This document shows, piece by piece, positions 1 through 8,025 of a DNA stretch of 64,000 nucleotides. This stretch comes from Georgenia yuyongxinii (lineage in GTDB: Bacteria > Actinomycetota > Actinomycetes > Actinomycetales > Actinomycetaceae): the NCBI RefSeq assembly GCF_006352065.1, contig NZ_CP040915.1, positions 2,170,001-2,234,000 on the forward strand, given 5' to 3'. The notes below the pieces were generated by a model that worked only from the letters and a program-made list of their open reading frames with translations, was not told where the DNA came from and ran no database searches. The stretch's first letter is position 1; the number at the start of each line of letters is the position of its first letter. The translations under genes were made by a program, and so were the position numbers.

Positions 1-267
1 GTTGCCGGTCGTCAGGTCCTGCCCCAGGCGTACCGCCACCGCGGTGGGGGCCGGGAGGAAGAACGCCGGCACCACGCCGGCACGAGAGACCAGCTCCCAG
101 GCGACAAGGACGACGGCACCGGCGACGATCGCCGCACCCCCACGGCGGCGCAGCGGGACTGCTCGCCGGGGCGGACGGGAGAGGCGGTCCACCGTGCGCG
201 TACGGTCTGCCGACGAGACGGACGGCACGAGCGTCGCCGCTCTGCCGTGGCCTGCCTGAGTAGTCAC
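1..267 (-). CDS. ABC importer inner-membrane permease, N-terminal 89 codons (cut by window start)
   Basis: The complementary strand reads from a GTG at 267 through 89 open codons to base 1. GGGGAGGA lies a few bases before the GTG and fixes the start. A basic, Ser/Arg-rich cytoplasmic leader is followed by a hydrophobic segment (about residues 44-62, ending AWELVSR). Then comes the periplasmic-side signature GVVPAFFLPAPTAVAVRL, typical of SsuC/TauC/RibX-type permeases. The FMN riboswitch directly upstream suggests that the cargo is riboflavin or a related flavin (RibXY-like system). That is inference; the ATPase and binding protein must lie outside the window. The family is clear from the motif, while the substrate rests only on the riboswitch. 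Confidence 0.8.
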   Translation of the reverse strand, partial: MTTQAGHGRAATLVPSVSSADRTRTVDRLSRPPRRAVPLRRRGGAAIVAGAVVLVAWELVSRAGVVPAFFLPAPTAVAVRLGQDLTTGN

Positions 268-271
268 CTGC

Positions 272-306
272 GTCCTCCCCGTCCGGGCACATGGACCGGG
301 GACGAC
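272..306 (-). promoter_or_regulatory. Putative Shine-Dalgarno-sequestering hairpin of the FMN riboswitch
   Basis: On the minus strand GTCGTCCCCGGTCC (293-306) can pair with GGACGGGGAGGAC (272-284), which contains the ribosome binding site of the permease starting at 267. Two single-base bulges are needed and the loop is about eight bases. No T-run follows, so translational rather than transcriptional control is the more likely expression platform. The structure is inferred from complementarity only. Confidence 0.55.
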
Positions 307-365
307 GGACCGGCGGCGGCACGAAGCCGTCACCGAGCCTCGGCGCGCACGAGTTGCGCGCGCCG

Positions 366-491
366 CGTGCTTCCTCCCATCCGGACTTTTACCGTCGGTC
401 CTGGAGTTTCACCAGGTCAACCGAGCACCCGAGGGTGCGCGGCTCGCGGACTGTCACCGCCGGTTCGGACTCTCACCGACCCCGGAGCACG
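366..491 (-). ncRNA. FMN riboswitch (RFN element)
   Basis: Read on the minus strand, the region carries the RFN conserved blocks in order: GGTGAGAGTCCGAACCGGCG, GGTGACAGTCCGCGAGCC, a variable GC hairpin, GGTGAAACTCC, ACCGACGGTAAAAGTCCGGA and TGGGAG. The closing P1 helix is CGTGC (487-491) with GCACG (366-370). It lies about 100 bases ahead of the permease start at 267, so the permease is expected to be repressed by FMN. Identification rests on near-consensus matches to the aptamer core. Confidence 0.95.
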
Positions 492-1124
492 TGCTTGTTA
501 CCGGGCCAGCATACGGGAGACGCGTGTCCCGGCGCAGCCGTCCTCGCGAAAGCCGGCGTGGCCGCTCTCGGGGGGCGCCGCTCCAGAGCGACCGCAAGCA
601 TCTCGATCAGGTCACGATCTGGCGGCTCTGCGGTGCAAGCGACCGGGCTGTGGGCCTCGGCAGCCGGCAGGTCCACAGAGCGAACACCGGCTGGAGCGCA
701 GCGCTCACTGCTGCCCCGACTGCCCTACCCACCCGCAGACTCCGGCCGCGCACAGCCGTTTGTTCCCCATGCGCACACCTGGTTCCGGCGCCGTCGCCAC
801 TCTCGCCCGACCGATGCACACGAGCATCGGGGCCGCGCACGACGCTTCCGCCCGTCACTCGGGACACGTCCAGAGGTCCTTGACGTGTGACCTTCGTCCC
901 ACCTAGGTTCTCCATGCGAACCACAGTTGCACCTGAGAACCACACGACCTTCCGGTCCGGCCCCGCATTGCTGCGGACGGGCCGGCGGGCCGCTACCCCC
1001 GAGAGCGCCCGCCACGACGACGAGACGACACGCGAAGCCGTACCACCCTCCACCGCCTCACGGCGGCCAGCCCAGTCGTCAGCCGACGACTTCGCCTGAA
1101 ACCTTCGAGGAAGGACTCATCCCC
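492..1124. other. Intergenic region between divergent transporter operons; no gene recognised
   Basis: Over 600 bases lie between the riboswitch and the binding-protein start. Open frames here have no family resemblance, no good ribosome binding sites and arginine/proline-rich composition typical of noncoding GC-rich DNA. The stretch should hold the promoter of the riboswitch transcript and the promoter and leader of the plus-strand operon. An inverted repeat GGTTCTC (906-912)/GAGAACC (935-941) lies just downstream of the candidate plus-strand promoter and could be an operator or leader hairpin. Confidence 0.6.
880..909 (+). promoter_or_regulatory. Candidate sigma-A promoter for the ABC-pobA operon
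   Basis: TTGACG (880-885) and TAGGTT (904-909) are separated by 18 bases, a good vegetative-type promoter for this GC content. It would give a leader of about 210 bases before the binding-protein gene. The leader includes the GGTTCTC/GAGAACC inverted repeat, a reasonable site for the IclR regulator encoded in the operon. This is a consensus match only. Confidence 0.5.
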
Positions 1125-2129
1125 ATGAGAGCACGACGCCTGCCCCTGGCTGTTGCCGCAGCCTCCGCCCTCCTGTTCACCGCAGCCTGCGGCGGCGGTG
1201 GCACCACCGAGGAGACCTCGGCCGCCCCTGGCACCGAGGAGACCACCGGCGCCGAGGCCGGCGGCGACCTCACCCCGATCACGGTCGGTGTCATCCCGAT
1301 CGTCGACACCGCCGCCATCTGGCTGGGCGTGGACCAGGGGATCTTCGAGGAGCACGGCCTCGACGTCACGCTCGACGTGGCCCAGGGCGGTGCCGCGATC
1401 GCCCCCGCAGTCGTCTCCGGGGACTATCAGTTCGGGTTCTCCAACGTCGTCTCGTTGCTCATCGCCTCGTCCAAGGGCCTACCGCTGCAGATCGTGGCGC
1501 CGGGCAACTTCTCCACCGGCGACACGACGGCGGACATCGGCGCCGTCGTGACCAAGCCCGACTCCGGCATCACCTCGCCGGCCGACCTCGCCGGCAAGAC
1601 CGTCGCCGTGAACACCCTGAACAACATCGGCGATGTCACGGTCAAGGAGGTCGTCGCCAAGGCGGGCGGCGACCCCGAGTCGATCCAGTTCGTGGAGATG
1701 GGCTTCCCGGACATGCCGGCCGCCGTCGAGAGCGGGCAGGTGGACGCCGCGTGGATCCTCGAGCCGTTCCTGACGATCACGAAGGAGCAGGGCGCCGAGG
1801 TGGTGACCCACAACTTCGCCGAGGTCGACCCCGACATGATGATCGCCGCCTACTTCACCACTCGGCAGTACGCCCAGGCCGAGCCGGAGATCGTCGAGAA
1901 CTTCACCGCGGCGATGAACGAGTCGCTGGACTACGCCGAGGCGAACCCGGACGAGGCCCGCGCGATCATCAGCACCTACACCGAGATCGACCCGGCGGTG
2001 CAGGAGGCCATGGTCATGCCGAAGTTCTCCAGCAAGATGGGCACCGACAGCCTGCAGCTCCTCGCCGACCTGTCCCTCAAGTACGGGCTGGTCGACGAGG
2101 AGGTCGACCTGAGCCAGCTGCTGCCGTGA
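1125..2129 (+). CDS. NMT1/THI5-like ABC transporter substrate-binding lipoprotein
   Basis: This 334-residue exported binding protein captures a small organic ligand for the two permeases and ATPase encoded next. Residues 1-25 form an Arg-rich n-region and hydrophobic core ending in TAAC, a lipobox that predicts lipid anchoring. A Gly/Thr/Glu-rich linker follows. The mature part (ITVGVIPIVDTAAIWLG..., AWILEPF near the middle) matches the SsuA/NMT1/THI5 family. GAGGAAGGA nine bases before the ATG supports this start over an in-frame ATG further upstream. The stop overlaps the next gene's GTG. Family members bind sulfonates, nitrate, pyrimidines, flavins or aromatic acids. The linked pobA suggests an aromatic acid, but the sequence alone does not decide the ligand. 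Confidence 0.88.
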   Translation: MRARRLPLAVAAASALLFTAACGGGGTTEETSAAPGTEETTGAEAGGDLTPITVGVIPIVDTAAIWLGVDQGIFEEHGLDVTLDVAQGGAAIAPAVVSGDYQFGFSNVVSLLIASSKGLPLQIVAPGNFSTGDTTADIGAVVTKPDSGITSPADLAGKTVAVNTLNNIGDVTVKEVVAKAGGDPESIQFVEMGFPDMPAAVESGQVDAAWILEPFLTITKEQGAEVVTHNFAEVDPDMMIAAYFTTRQYAQAEPEIVENFTAAMNESLDYAEANPDEARAIISTYTEIDPAVQEAMVMPKFSSKMGTDSLQLLADLSLKYGLVDEEVDLSQLLP

Positions 2130-2968
2130 GCACCGTGACCGCTGCATCCCCCCTGGGGACCACCGCCGCGGCCTCCCCCCGGCGCCGTTCGCGGCGCCGG
2201 GGCGGGAAGGGCGCGTTGGGTCTGCTCGGCATCATGGTCGTGGTGGTGCTCCTGGAGATGCTGCCCCGCATGGGGGTGGTGGACCCTCGGTTCCTGCCCC
2301 CGTTCTCGGAGATGTTCGCCGCGCTGGTCGAGCGGGTGCAGACCCCGGAGTTCTGGACGGCGTTCCGTCAGACGCTGACCACGTGGGCGATCGGGCTCGC
2401 GATCGCGATGGCCGGCGGCATCGTGGTGGGCATCGTGGTCGGGTCGGTGCCCTTCCTGCGGGAGGCGACCGCCTCGACGATCGAGTTTTTGCGGCCGATC
2501 CCGTCGGTGGCGCTGATCCCGTTGGCGGTGCTGCTCTACGGCACCGGCATGCGGTCCACCTTGCTGCTGGTGGTCTACGCCTCCTTCTGGCAGGTGCTGG
2601 TCCAGGTGCTCTACGGGGTCCAGGACGTGGACCCGGTCGCGAGGGACACCGCCCGGACCTACCGGTTCCGGGCCCTGACCCAGGCCCGCACCGTCATCTG
2701 GCCCACCGCGCTGCCCTACGTCGTGACCGGGTTTCGCCTGGCCGCGTCGGTCGCGTTGATCCTGACGGTCACCGGTGAGCTGATCATCGGCACCCCGGGT
2801 CTGGGCAAGCTCGTCGCCGTCGCGCAGCAGTCCGGCGCGGTGGCCTCCATGTACGCGCTGGTGATCGTCACCGGCCTGCTCGGCATCGCGGTGAACACCT
2901 TCGCCCGGCTCGTCGAGCGGCGGGTGCTGCGCTGGCACCCCTCCATCAGGCGGGAGACGTCCTCATGA
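2126..2968 (+). CDS. ABC transporter permease, SsuC/TauC type (first of two)
   Basis: This 280-residue BPD-type inner-membrane permease has about six transmembrane helices. It starts at a GTG overlapping the stop of the binding-protein gene by four bases. The EAA-type loop that contacts the ATPase is visible around DTARTYRFRALTQARTVIWP. The N-terminal 35 residues are Arg/Ser-rich and cytoplasmic. DPRFLPPFSEMFAAL is the usual family motif after helix 1. The stop overlaps the ATG of the second permease. Two different permeases in one operon suggest a heterodimeric channel; most NMT1-type systems use one permease gene as a homodimer. Confidence 0.88.
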   Translation: MSTVTAASPLGTTAAASPRRRSRRRGGKGALGLLGIMVVVVLLEMLPRMGVVDPRFLPPFSEMFAALVERVQTPEFWTAFRQTLTTWAIGLAIAMAGGIVVGIVVGSVPFLREATASTIEFLRPIPSVALIPLAVLLYGTGMRSTLLLVVYASFWQVLVQVLYGVQDVDPVARDTARTYRFRALTQARTVIWPTALPYVVTGFRLAASVALILTVTGELIIGTPGLGKLVAVAQQSGAVASMYALVIVTGLLGIAVNTFARLVERRVLRWHPSIRRETSS

Positions 2969-3807
2969 CCACCACGACCACCACGATCGCGGCCCCGATC
3001 GAACGCGACACCCAGCGGCGCCGCCGCGGCGGCTCGCTCCTGCGCCGGTTCCTCATGGCGCTGGGTCTGCCGGTCATCCTGCTAGGCATCTGGTGGGTGG
3101 CCTCGGCGGGGAGCGAGTCCTTCTTCTTCCCGCCCCTGTCCGAGATCCTGGCCACCTTCCCGGCCACGTGGTTCGAGGGCCGGATCACCGCCGAGGTGCT
3201 GCCCTCGCTCTACCGGCTGGTCGCCGGGTACCTGATCGCGCTGGTGGTCGGTGTCGCCGCCGGCACGGCGATTGGCCTGTCCCCGCGGTTGCGGGCCCTG
3301 ACCGAACCCACGTTGGAGTTCTTCCGCGCCATCCCCCCGCCGGTGATGATCCCGATCATCATGCTCTTCCTGGGCATCTTCACCTCGATGAAGATCTTCG
3401 TCATCGCCACCGGGGCACTGTGGCCGATCCTGCTCAACACCATCGAGGGCGTGCGCGGCATCGACGACGTCCTGCGCGACACCTCCCGCGTCTACCGGCT
3501 GCGCCCAGCCACCCGGCTACGGACCCTGGTCCTGCGCGGGGCGTCCCCGCAGATCGTCACGGGTGCCCGCCAGGCACTCTCGATCGCGATCATCCTCATG
3601 GTGATCTCGGAGATGTTCGCCGCGTCCAACGGCCTGGGCTTCACCATCGTGCAGTTCCAGCGGTCCTTCGCCATCCCCGAGATGTGGACCGGCATCATCC
3701 TGCTCGGCCTGCTCGGCTTCCTGCTGTCCCTGATCTTCCGCGCCCTGGAGCGCCCCGTCCTGGCCTGGTACACCGGGCTGCGCCAGTCCCAACGAGGAGG
3801 CAACTAA
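2965..3807 (+). CDS. ABC transporter permease, SsuC/TauC type (second of two)
   Basis: This 280-residue permease is paralogous to the preceding one, with the same helix pattern and the motif ESFFFPPLSEILATF after the first helix. The coupling loop reads DTSRVYRLRPATRLRTLVLRG, the counterpart of the loop in the first permease. The ATG overlaps the upstream stop (ATGA), so translation is probably coupled. Only two bases separate its stop from the ATPase GTG. It is likely the partner half of the translocation pore. Confidence 0.88.
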   Translation: MTTTTTTIAAPIERDTQRRRRGGSLLRRFLMALGLPVILLGIWWVASAGSESFFFPPLSEILATFPATWFEGRITAEVLPSLYRLVAGYLIALVVGVAAGTAIGLSPRLRALTEPTLEFFRAIPPPVMIPIIMLFLGIFTSMKIFVIATGALWPILLNTIEGVRGIDDVLRDTSRVYRLRPATRLRTLVLRGASPQIVTGARQALSIAIILMVISEMFAASNGLGFTIVQFQRSFAIPEMWTGIILLGLLGFLLSLIFRALERPVLAWYTGLRQSQRGGN

Positions 3808-3809
3808 TC

Positions 3810-4715
3810 GTGTCCACCCCCACCGACCGGCCCGCCCCCGGGTCCACCATGCTCGACGTGTCCGGGCTGAAGAAGGTCTACACCTCCTCCACCGGGAACA
3901 CCGAGGCCATCCGCGACCTGACCTTCCAGGTCAAGGCCGGTGAGATGGTCTGCATCGTGGGCCCCTCCGGGGCCGGCAAGACCACCCTGCTGCGCTGCAT
4001 CTCCGGCCTGCTCGCGCCCACCGCCGGGACCGTCAGCCTCGAGGGCGAGACCGTCGCCGGCCCGCCCAAGGGCATGGCCGTGGTCTTCCAGGAGTACGCC
4101 CGCTCCCTGTTCCCCTGGCTCACCGTGGAGCAGAACGTCGAGCTCCCCCTGAAGGAGAAGCGCATCGGCAAGGCCGAACGCCGCCGCCTCGTCGACACCG
4201 CCCTGGACGCCGTCGGCCTGGCCGACGTCCCCCGCTCCTACCCCTGGCAGCTCAGCGGCGGCATGCAGCAACGCGTGGCCATCGCCCGCGCCGTGGCCTA
4301 CGAACCACACATCCTCCTCATGGACGAGCCCTTCGCCGCCGTCGACGCCCAGACCCGCGCCGACCTCGAGGATCTCGTCCGCGCCCTGTGGCACCGCCTG
4401 GGCGTCACCGTCCTGTTCGTCACCCACGACATCGACGAGTCCATCTACCTCGGCCAACGCGTCCTGGTGCTGTCCGGCCGACCCACCGTCATCCTCGAGG
4501 ACGTCCCCGTCAACCTCCCCGACCAACGCGACCAGCTCACCACCCGCAACGACCCCGAGTTCGCCCGCCTACGCGCCCACGTCTGGGACCTCGTCCAAAA
4601 GGCCAAGCGCGGCTACCGCCCCGAGGACGCCGTCCCGGTGGCCTCCACCGGCGGACCGAGCGACCTGCCCCCGACGGTCGGCGACGGACCCTACGCGGGA
4701 CTCGCAGGGGCGTGA
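3810..4715 (+). CDS. ABC transporter ATP-binding protein (SsuB/TauB type)
   Basis: This 301-residue cytoplasmic ATPase powers the importer. It has Walker A GPSGAGKTT (51-59), Q-loop FQEY, signature LSGGMQQR, Walker B ILLMDEPFAAVD and switch histidine in FVTHDIDES, so all catalytic elements are intact. AGGAGG at 3795-3800 supports the GTG start nine bases later; a longer open frame to the left runs across the permease gene and lacks family similarity. The C-terminal 40 or so residues after GYRPEDAVP are a poorly conserved extension. The TGA overlaps the pobA GTG, tying the transporter and the hydroxylase into one transcript. Confidence 0.9.
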   Translation: MSTPTDRPAPGSTMLDVSGLKKVYTSSTGNTEAIRDLTFQVKAGEMVCIVGPSGAGKTTLLRCISGLLAPTAGTVSLEGETVAGPPKGMAVVFQEYARSLFPWLTVEQNVELPLKEKRIGKAERRRLVDTALDAVGLADVPRSYPWQLSGGMQQRVAIARAVAYEPHILLMDEPFAAVDAQTRADLEDLVRALWHRLGVTVLFVTHDIDESIYLGQRVLVLSGRPTVILEDVPVNLPDQRDQLTTRNDPEFARLRAHVWDLVQKAKRGYRPEDAVPVASTGGPSDLPPTVGDGPYAGLAGA

Positions 4716-5881
4716 CCGACGAGCGGACGCAGGTGGTGATCATCGGCGCCGGGCCCGCGGGGCTGCTGCTCTCCCACCTGCTCCACCTCGCCGGCATCAC
4801 CTCGGTGGTGCTCGAGGACCGGGACCGTGCGCACATCGAGAACCGGGTGCGCGCGGGCGTCCTCGAGCACGGGACCACCGAGATCCTGGAGCAGGTCGGG
4901 GTGGCCGACCGGCTGCACCGTGAGGGTCTGGTCCACGAGGGCATCGAGCTGCGGTTCGACGGTGCGGGCCACCGGATCCCGATGACAGAGCTGACCGGGC
5001 GCCACATCACGGTGTACGGGCAGCAGGAGGTGGTCAAGGACCTCCTCGCCCGACGGCTGGCGGACGGCGGCGACGTGCGGTTCGAGGTCGCGGAGGTCCA
5101 GGTCCACGACGTCGACACCGCGGAGCCGTCGGTCACCTACCTTGCCGGGGGCGCGCGCCACCGGGTGGTGGGCGACGTGCTCGCCGGTTGCGACGGGTTC
5201 CACGGCGTGAGCCGGGCAGCGGCCGGCGACACCCTTCGCCACCTGGACCGGACGTACCCGTTCTCCTGGCTCGGCATCCTCGTCCACGCCGTACCGCGCA
5301 CGGACGAGCTGATCTACGCCTCGCACCAGAACGGGTTCGCGCTGTACAGCATGCGCAGCCCAGAGGTGACGCGGCTGTACCTCCAGGTCGGTGCGGAGGA
5401 GCAGGTGGAGAGCTGGCCCGAGGACCGGATCTGGGAGGAGCTCGCCGTGCGGTTCGGCCTCGACGGCGAGCCGTGGGACCCCGGCCGCGGGGAGATCTTC
5501 GACGTCGGCATCACCCCCATGCGGAGCTTCGTCACCGAGCCGATGCAGCGCGGCCGCCTGCTGCTGGCCGGCGACGCCGCCCACATCGTCCCGCCCACCG
5601 GCGCGAAGGGCATGAACCTCGCGGTCCACGACGCACTCCTGATGTCGCGGGCGATCGAGCACTGGTACAGCACCGGAGAGGAGACGCTGGTGAACAGCTA
5701 TACGACAGACGCGCTGGCTCGCGTCTGGCGCGCGCAGCACTTTTCGTGGTGGATGACGTCGATGCTGCACAAGTTCCCCGGTGACGACCTGTTCCAGCAC
5801 CGGCTGCAGACCGCCCAGCTGGCGAACGTGACCGGCTCGCGCGCCTACGCCACCGCACTCGCAGAGAACTACGTCGGATGA
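4712..5881 (+). CDS. pobA: 4-hydroxybenzoate 3-monooxygenase (p-hydroxybenzoate hydroxylase)
   Basis: This 389-residue FAD-dependent group A monooxygenase converts 4-hydroxybenzoate to protocatechuate with NAD(P)H and O2. Seen: dinucleotide motif GAGPAG (12-17), CDGFHG (160-165) and the FAD ribityl/active-site segment GDAAHIVPPTGAKG (287-300). Substrate residues match the Pseudomonas enzyme: Y202, S213, R215, Y223 and C-terminal Y387 correspond to Y201, S212, R214, Y222 and Y385. The length fits the family (about 394). The GTG overlaps the ATPase stop and the TGA overlaps the IclR ATG. No pca ring-cleavage genes are in the window, so the protocatechuate must be used elsewhere. Confidence 0.96.
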   Translation: MTDERTQVVIIGAGPAGLLLSHLLHLAGITSVVLEDRDRAHIENRVRAGVLEHGTTEILEQVGVADRLHREGLVHEGIELRFDGAGHRIPMTELTGRHITVYGQQEVVKDLLARRLADGGDVRFEVAEVQVHDVDTAEPSVTYLAGGARHRVVGDVLAGCDGFHGVSRAAAGDTLRHLDRTYPFSWLGILVHAVPRTDELIYASHQNGFALYSMRSPEVTRLYLQVGAEEQVESWPEDRIWEELAVRFGLDGEPWDPGRGEIFDVGITPMRSFVTEPMQRGRLLLAGDAAHIVPPTGAKGMNLAVHDALLMSRAIEHWYSTGEETLVNSYTTDALARVWRAQHFSWWMTSMLHKFPGDDLFQHRLQTAQLANVTGSRAYATALAENYVG

Positions 5882-6681
5882 GCGAGGCACCTGTGATCAG
5901 CGCGGACACACCCGCCGAGGCGGAGCGCTCTGCCGGCTTCGTCCAGTCGCTCGAGCGCGGCCTGGCCGTGATCCGGGCCTTCGACGCCGAGCACTCGCGG
6001 CTGACCCTGAGCGAGGTCGCCCGGCGCACGGGCCTGACCCGGGCCGCCGCCCGGCGGTTCCTCCACACCCTGGTGGAGATCGGGTACGTCGACGCCGACG
6101 GCCGTCTCTTCAGCCTGCGCCCACGGGTGCTCGAGCTGGGGTACGCCTACCTGTCCTCGATCTCGCTGCCCGAGCTGTGCCGCGTGCACCTGGAGCGGCT
6201 CGCGACCCGGGTGGACGAGTCCGTGTCGGTGTCCGTGCTCGACGGCACCGACGTGGTCTACGTCGCGCGGGTGGCGAGCTCGCGCATCATGAGCGTCGAC
6301 CTTGGTGTCGGCGCCCGGCTGCCCACTTACGTCACCTCGATGGGCCGGGTCATGCTCGCGTGGTTGCCCCCGGACCAGCTCGAGGAGCACCTCGGCGAGC
6401 TGCGGCCCCTCACCCGGTACACGATCACCGACCGCGACCAGCTGGTCGACGAGCTCGGCAAGGTGCGCGCCCAGGGCTGGGCGATGGTCGACGAGGAGCT
6501 GGAGGAAGGCCTGCGCTCGATCGCCGCCCCGATTCGTGACCGCTCCGGCGGTGTCGTCGCCGCCGTCAACATGTCCACCGCCGCCCGCCGCGGACCCGCG
6601 GCGGCGATCATCGCCGAGATGCTCCCCCACCTGCTCGCGACCGCCGCCGCGATCTCCGCCGACGTCGCCGCCCTGCGGTAG
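5878..6681 (+). CDS. IclR-family transcriptional regulator (PcaR/PobR-like)
   Basis: This 267-residue regulator has an N-terminal winged helix-turn-helix (about residues 20-80, containing LTLSEVARRTGLTRAAARRF) and a C-terminal IclR effector domain (about 95-265, with GARLPTYVTSMGRVMLA and RDRSGGVVAAVNMS). The PobR/PcaR/PcaU branch responds to 4-hydroxybenzoate, protocatechuate or beta-ketoadipate. Its ATG overlaps the pobA stop, so it is translationally coupled to the enzyme it most likely regulates. This differs from the divergent pobR-pobA arrangement of proteobacteria. The most likely target is the operon promoter near 880-940. Confidence 0.92.
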   Translation: MSEAPVISADTPAEAERSAGFVQSLERGLAVIRAFDAEHSRLTLSEVARRTGLTRAAARRFLHTLVEIGYVDADGRLFSLRPRVLELGYAYLSSISLPELCRVHLERLATRVDESVSVSVLDGTDVVYVARVASSRIMSVDLGVGARLPTYVTSMGRVMLAWLPPDQLEEHLGELRPLTRYTITDRDQLVDELGKVRAQGWAMVDEELEEGLRSIAAPIRDRSGGVVAAVNMSTAARRGPAAAIIAEMLPHLLATAAAISADVAALR

Positions 6682-6692
6682 TCGGGAGTCAC

Positions 6693-8009
6693 GTGCTGAA
6701 CCGTCCCCCGGAGACCCGCCGCCCCGCTGGGGTGGGACTCCTGGTGGTGACCACTGTCCTGATCGGGCTGAGCCTTCGCGGCCCGATCGTCGGCATCCCA
6801 CCACTGATCGGCCGGATCGGCGCGGAGCTGGAGCTCACCGGCACGGCGGCGGGCCTGATCACGTCCTTGCCACTGGTGTGCTTCGCCGTCGGCTCACCGT
6901 TGGTGGCGTTGCTGGCCCGGCGGCTCGGCCTGGACCGCACCCTGCTGGTCGCGCTCGTGGTGCTCGGGCTGGCGGTCGCCCTGCGCCCGTGGGGCGGGCT
7001 GCCGCTGCTGCTCGCCGGCACCGTCCTCGTGGGCTTGGCGATCACCGTGGGCAACGTGCTGCTGCCCGTCCTCGTCCGCCGCGACGCGGGCGGGCGCACC
7101 AAGGGCGTCATGGCCGCCTCCACGAGCTCCTACGGCCTGGGCGCCGCACTCGCCGCGGCCGTCGCCGTGCCGATGGCGGGGTCCCTGGGCTGGCGGGGCG
7201 CGACGGCGTCGCTCGCCGTGCTGGTGGCGCTCGCCCTGGTGATGTGGCTGGTTCGGATGCGCCGTGGTGCCACCGGCCCGGGCGGTGCGGGCTCCGGCCG
7301 TGGTCGGGCGGGCGGTGTCGGGGCGAGCGGCGCCGGACCCGCCGGGTCAGCCGCGTCCGCTCCGGCGGCAACGTCCGCAACGTCCGGTACGGCTGCCGGG
7401 TCTGCTGCGGCTGCCGGGGCAGAGCGGAGCGTATGGACGATGCCGAGCGCGTGGTGGTTGGCGCTGTTCTTCGGCCTGCAGGCGGCGCTGTTCTACAGCG
7501 TGAGCGCGTGGCTGCCGCCGATGCTCGTCGACGAGGCCGGGGTAAGCGAGGCGACCGCCGGGACCGCGGTGTCGTTGTTCCATCTTCTGGGCATCCTCGG
7601 CACCCTTGCCGTACCCGCGATGCTGTCCTGGTTCGGCGACGCGCGCCGCGTCGGCCTGATCATCGCCGCCGGCTGGGTGGTGCTGCTCCTTGGCGTCGTC
7701 CTGCTGCCCGGGACTTGGCTGCTGTGGGTCGTCGTGGGTGGGGTGGCGCAGGGGGCCGGCATCGGTCTGGGTCTTACGCTGGTGGCGGTCCGGCCCGTCG
7801 ACGTCGACTACGGCCGGTCGTTGTCCGCGATGGTGCAGGGCGCGGGGTACGGTCTCGCCGCCGTCGGGCCGGTGCTCATCGGCTGGCTCGCCTCCAGCAC
7901 CGATGGCTGGGCCCTGCCCGTGACGGTCCTCGTTGCCGCCGCCGTGGCACTGGGGCTGGCCGGCCTGTTCGCCGGCAACGAGCGGCCCATCGGCGTCCCG
8001 CGCGGCTAG
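6693..8009 (+). CDS. MFS transporter, CynX/NimT (cyanate/nitroimidazole) family
   Basis: This 438-residue integral membrane protein has about 12 hydrophobic segments. GLSLRGPIVGIPPLIGRIG at the N-terminus and a basic loop near LARRLGLDR are typical of the CynX/NimT subfamily. The cytoplasmic loop between the two six-helix halves (about residues 191-245) is an unusually long Gly/Ala/Ser-rich linker of low complexity. It begins with GTG 11 bases after the IclR stop, with weak GGGAG upstream. As last gene of the pob operon it may export or import an aromatic acid, but the family name gives no substrate. Confidence 0.85.
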   Translation: MLNRPPETRRPAGVGLLVVTTVLIGLSLRGPIVGIPPLIGRIGAELELTGTAAGLITSLPLVCFAVGSPLVALLARRLGLDRTLLVALVVLGLAVALRPWGGLPLLLAGTVLVGLAITVGNVLLPVLVRRDAGGRTKGVMAASTSSYGLGAALAAAVAVPMAGSLGWRGATASLAVLVALALVMWLVRMRRGATGPGGAGSGRGRAGGVGASGAGPAGSAASAPAATSATSGTAAGSAAAAGAERSVWTMPSAWWLALFFGLQAALFYSVSAWLPPMLVDEAGVSEATAGTAVSLFHLLGILGTLAVPAMLSWFGDARRVGLIIAAGWVVLLLGVVLLPGTWLLWVVVGGVAQGAGIGLGLTLVAVRPVDVDYGRSLSAMVQGAGYGLAAVGPVLIGWLASSTDGWALPVTVLVAAAVALGLAGLFAGNERPIGVPRG

Positions 8010-8016
8010 AGCCGCG
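8001..8016. terminator. GC hairpin between convergent MFS gene and rpe
   Basis: CGCGGC TAGA GCCGCG is a perfect six-bp stem with a four-base loop. It overlaps the MFS stop codon and ends ten bases before the rpe stop. There is no T-tract. Its position between convergent genes makes a bidirectional terminator plausible. Confidence 0.45.
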
Positions 8017-8025
8017 GGCTCGACG

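Noticed and set aside
247-1053. Several overlapping open frames of 100-220 codons on both strands
   Set aside because: Arg/Pro/Ser-rich composition, no family motifs and no ribosome binding sites; the stretch contains the FMN riboswitch and promoter signals instead.
3093-3809. Upstream extension of the ABC ATPase
   Set aside because: It lies in a different frame within the second permease; AGGAGG ahead of GTG 3810 marks the real start.
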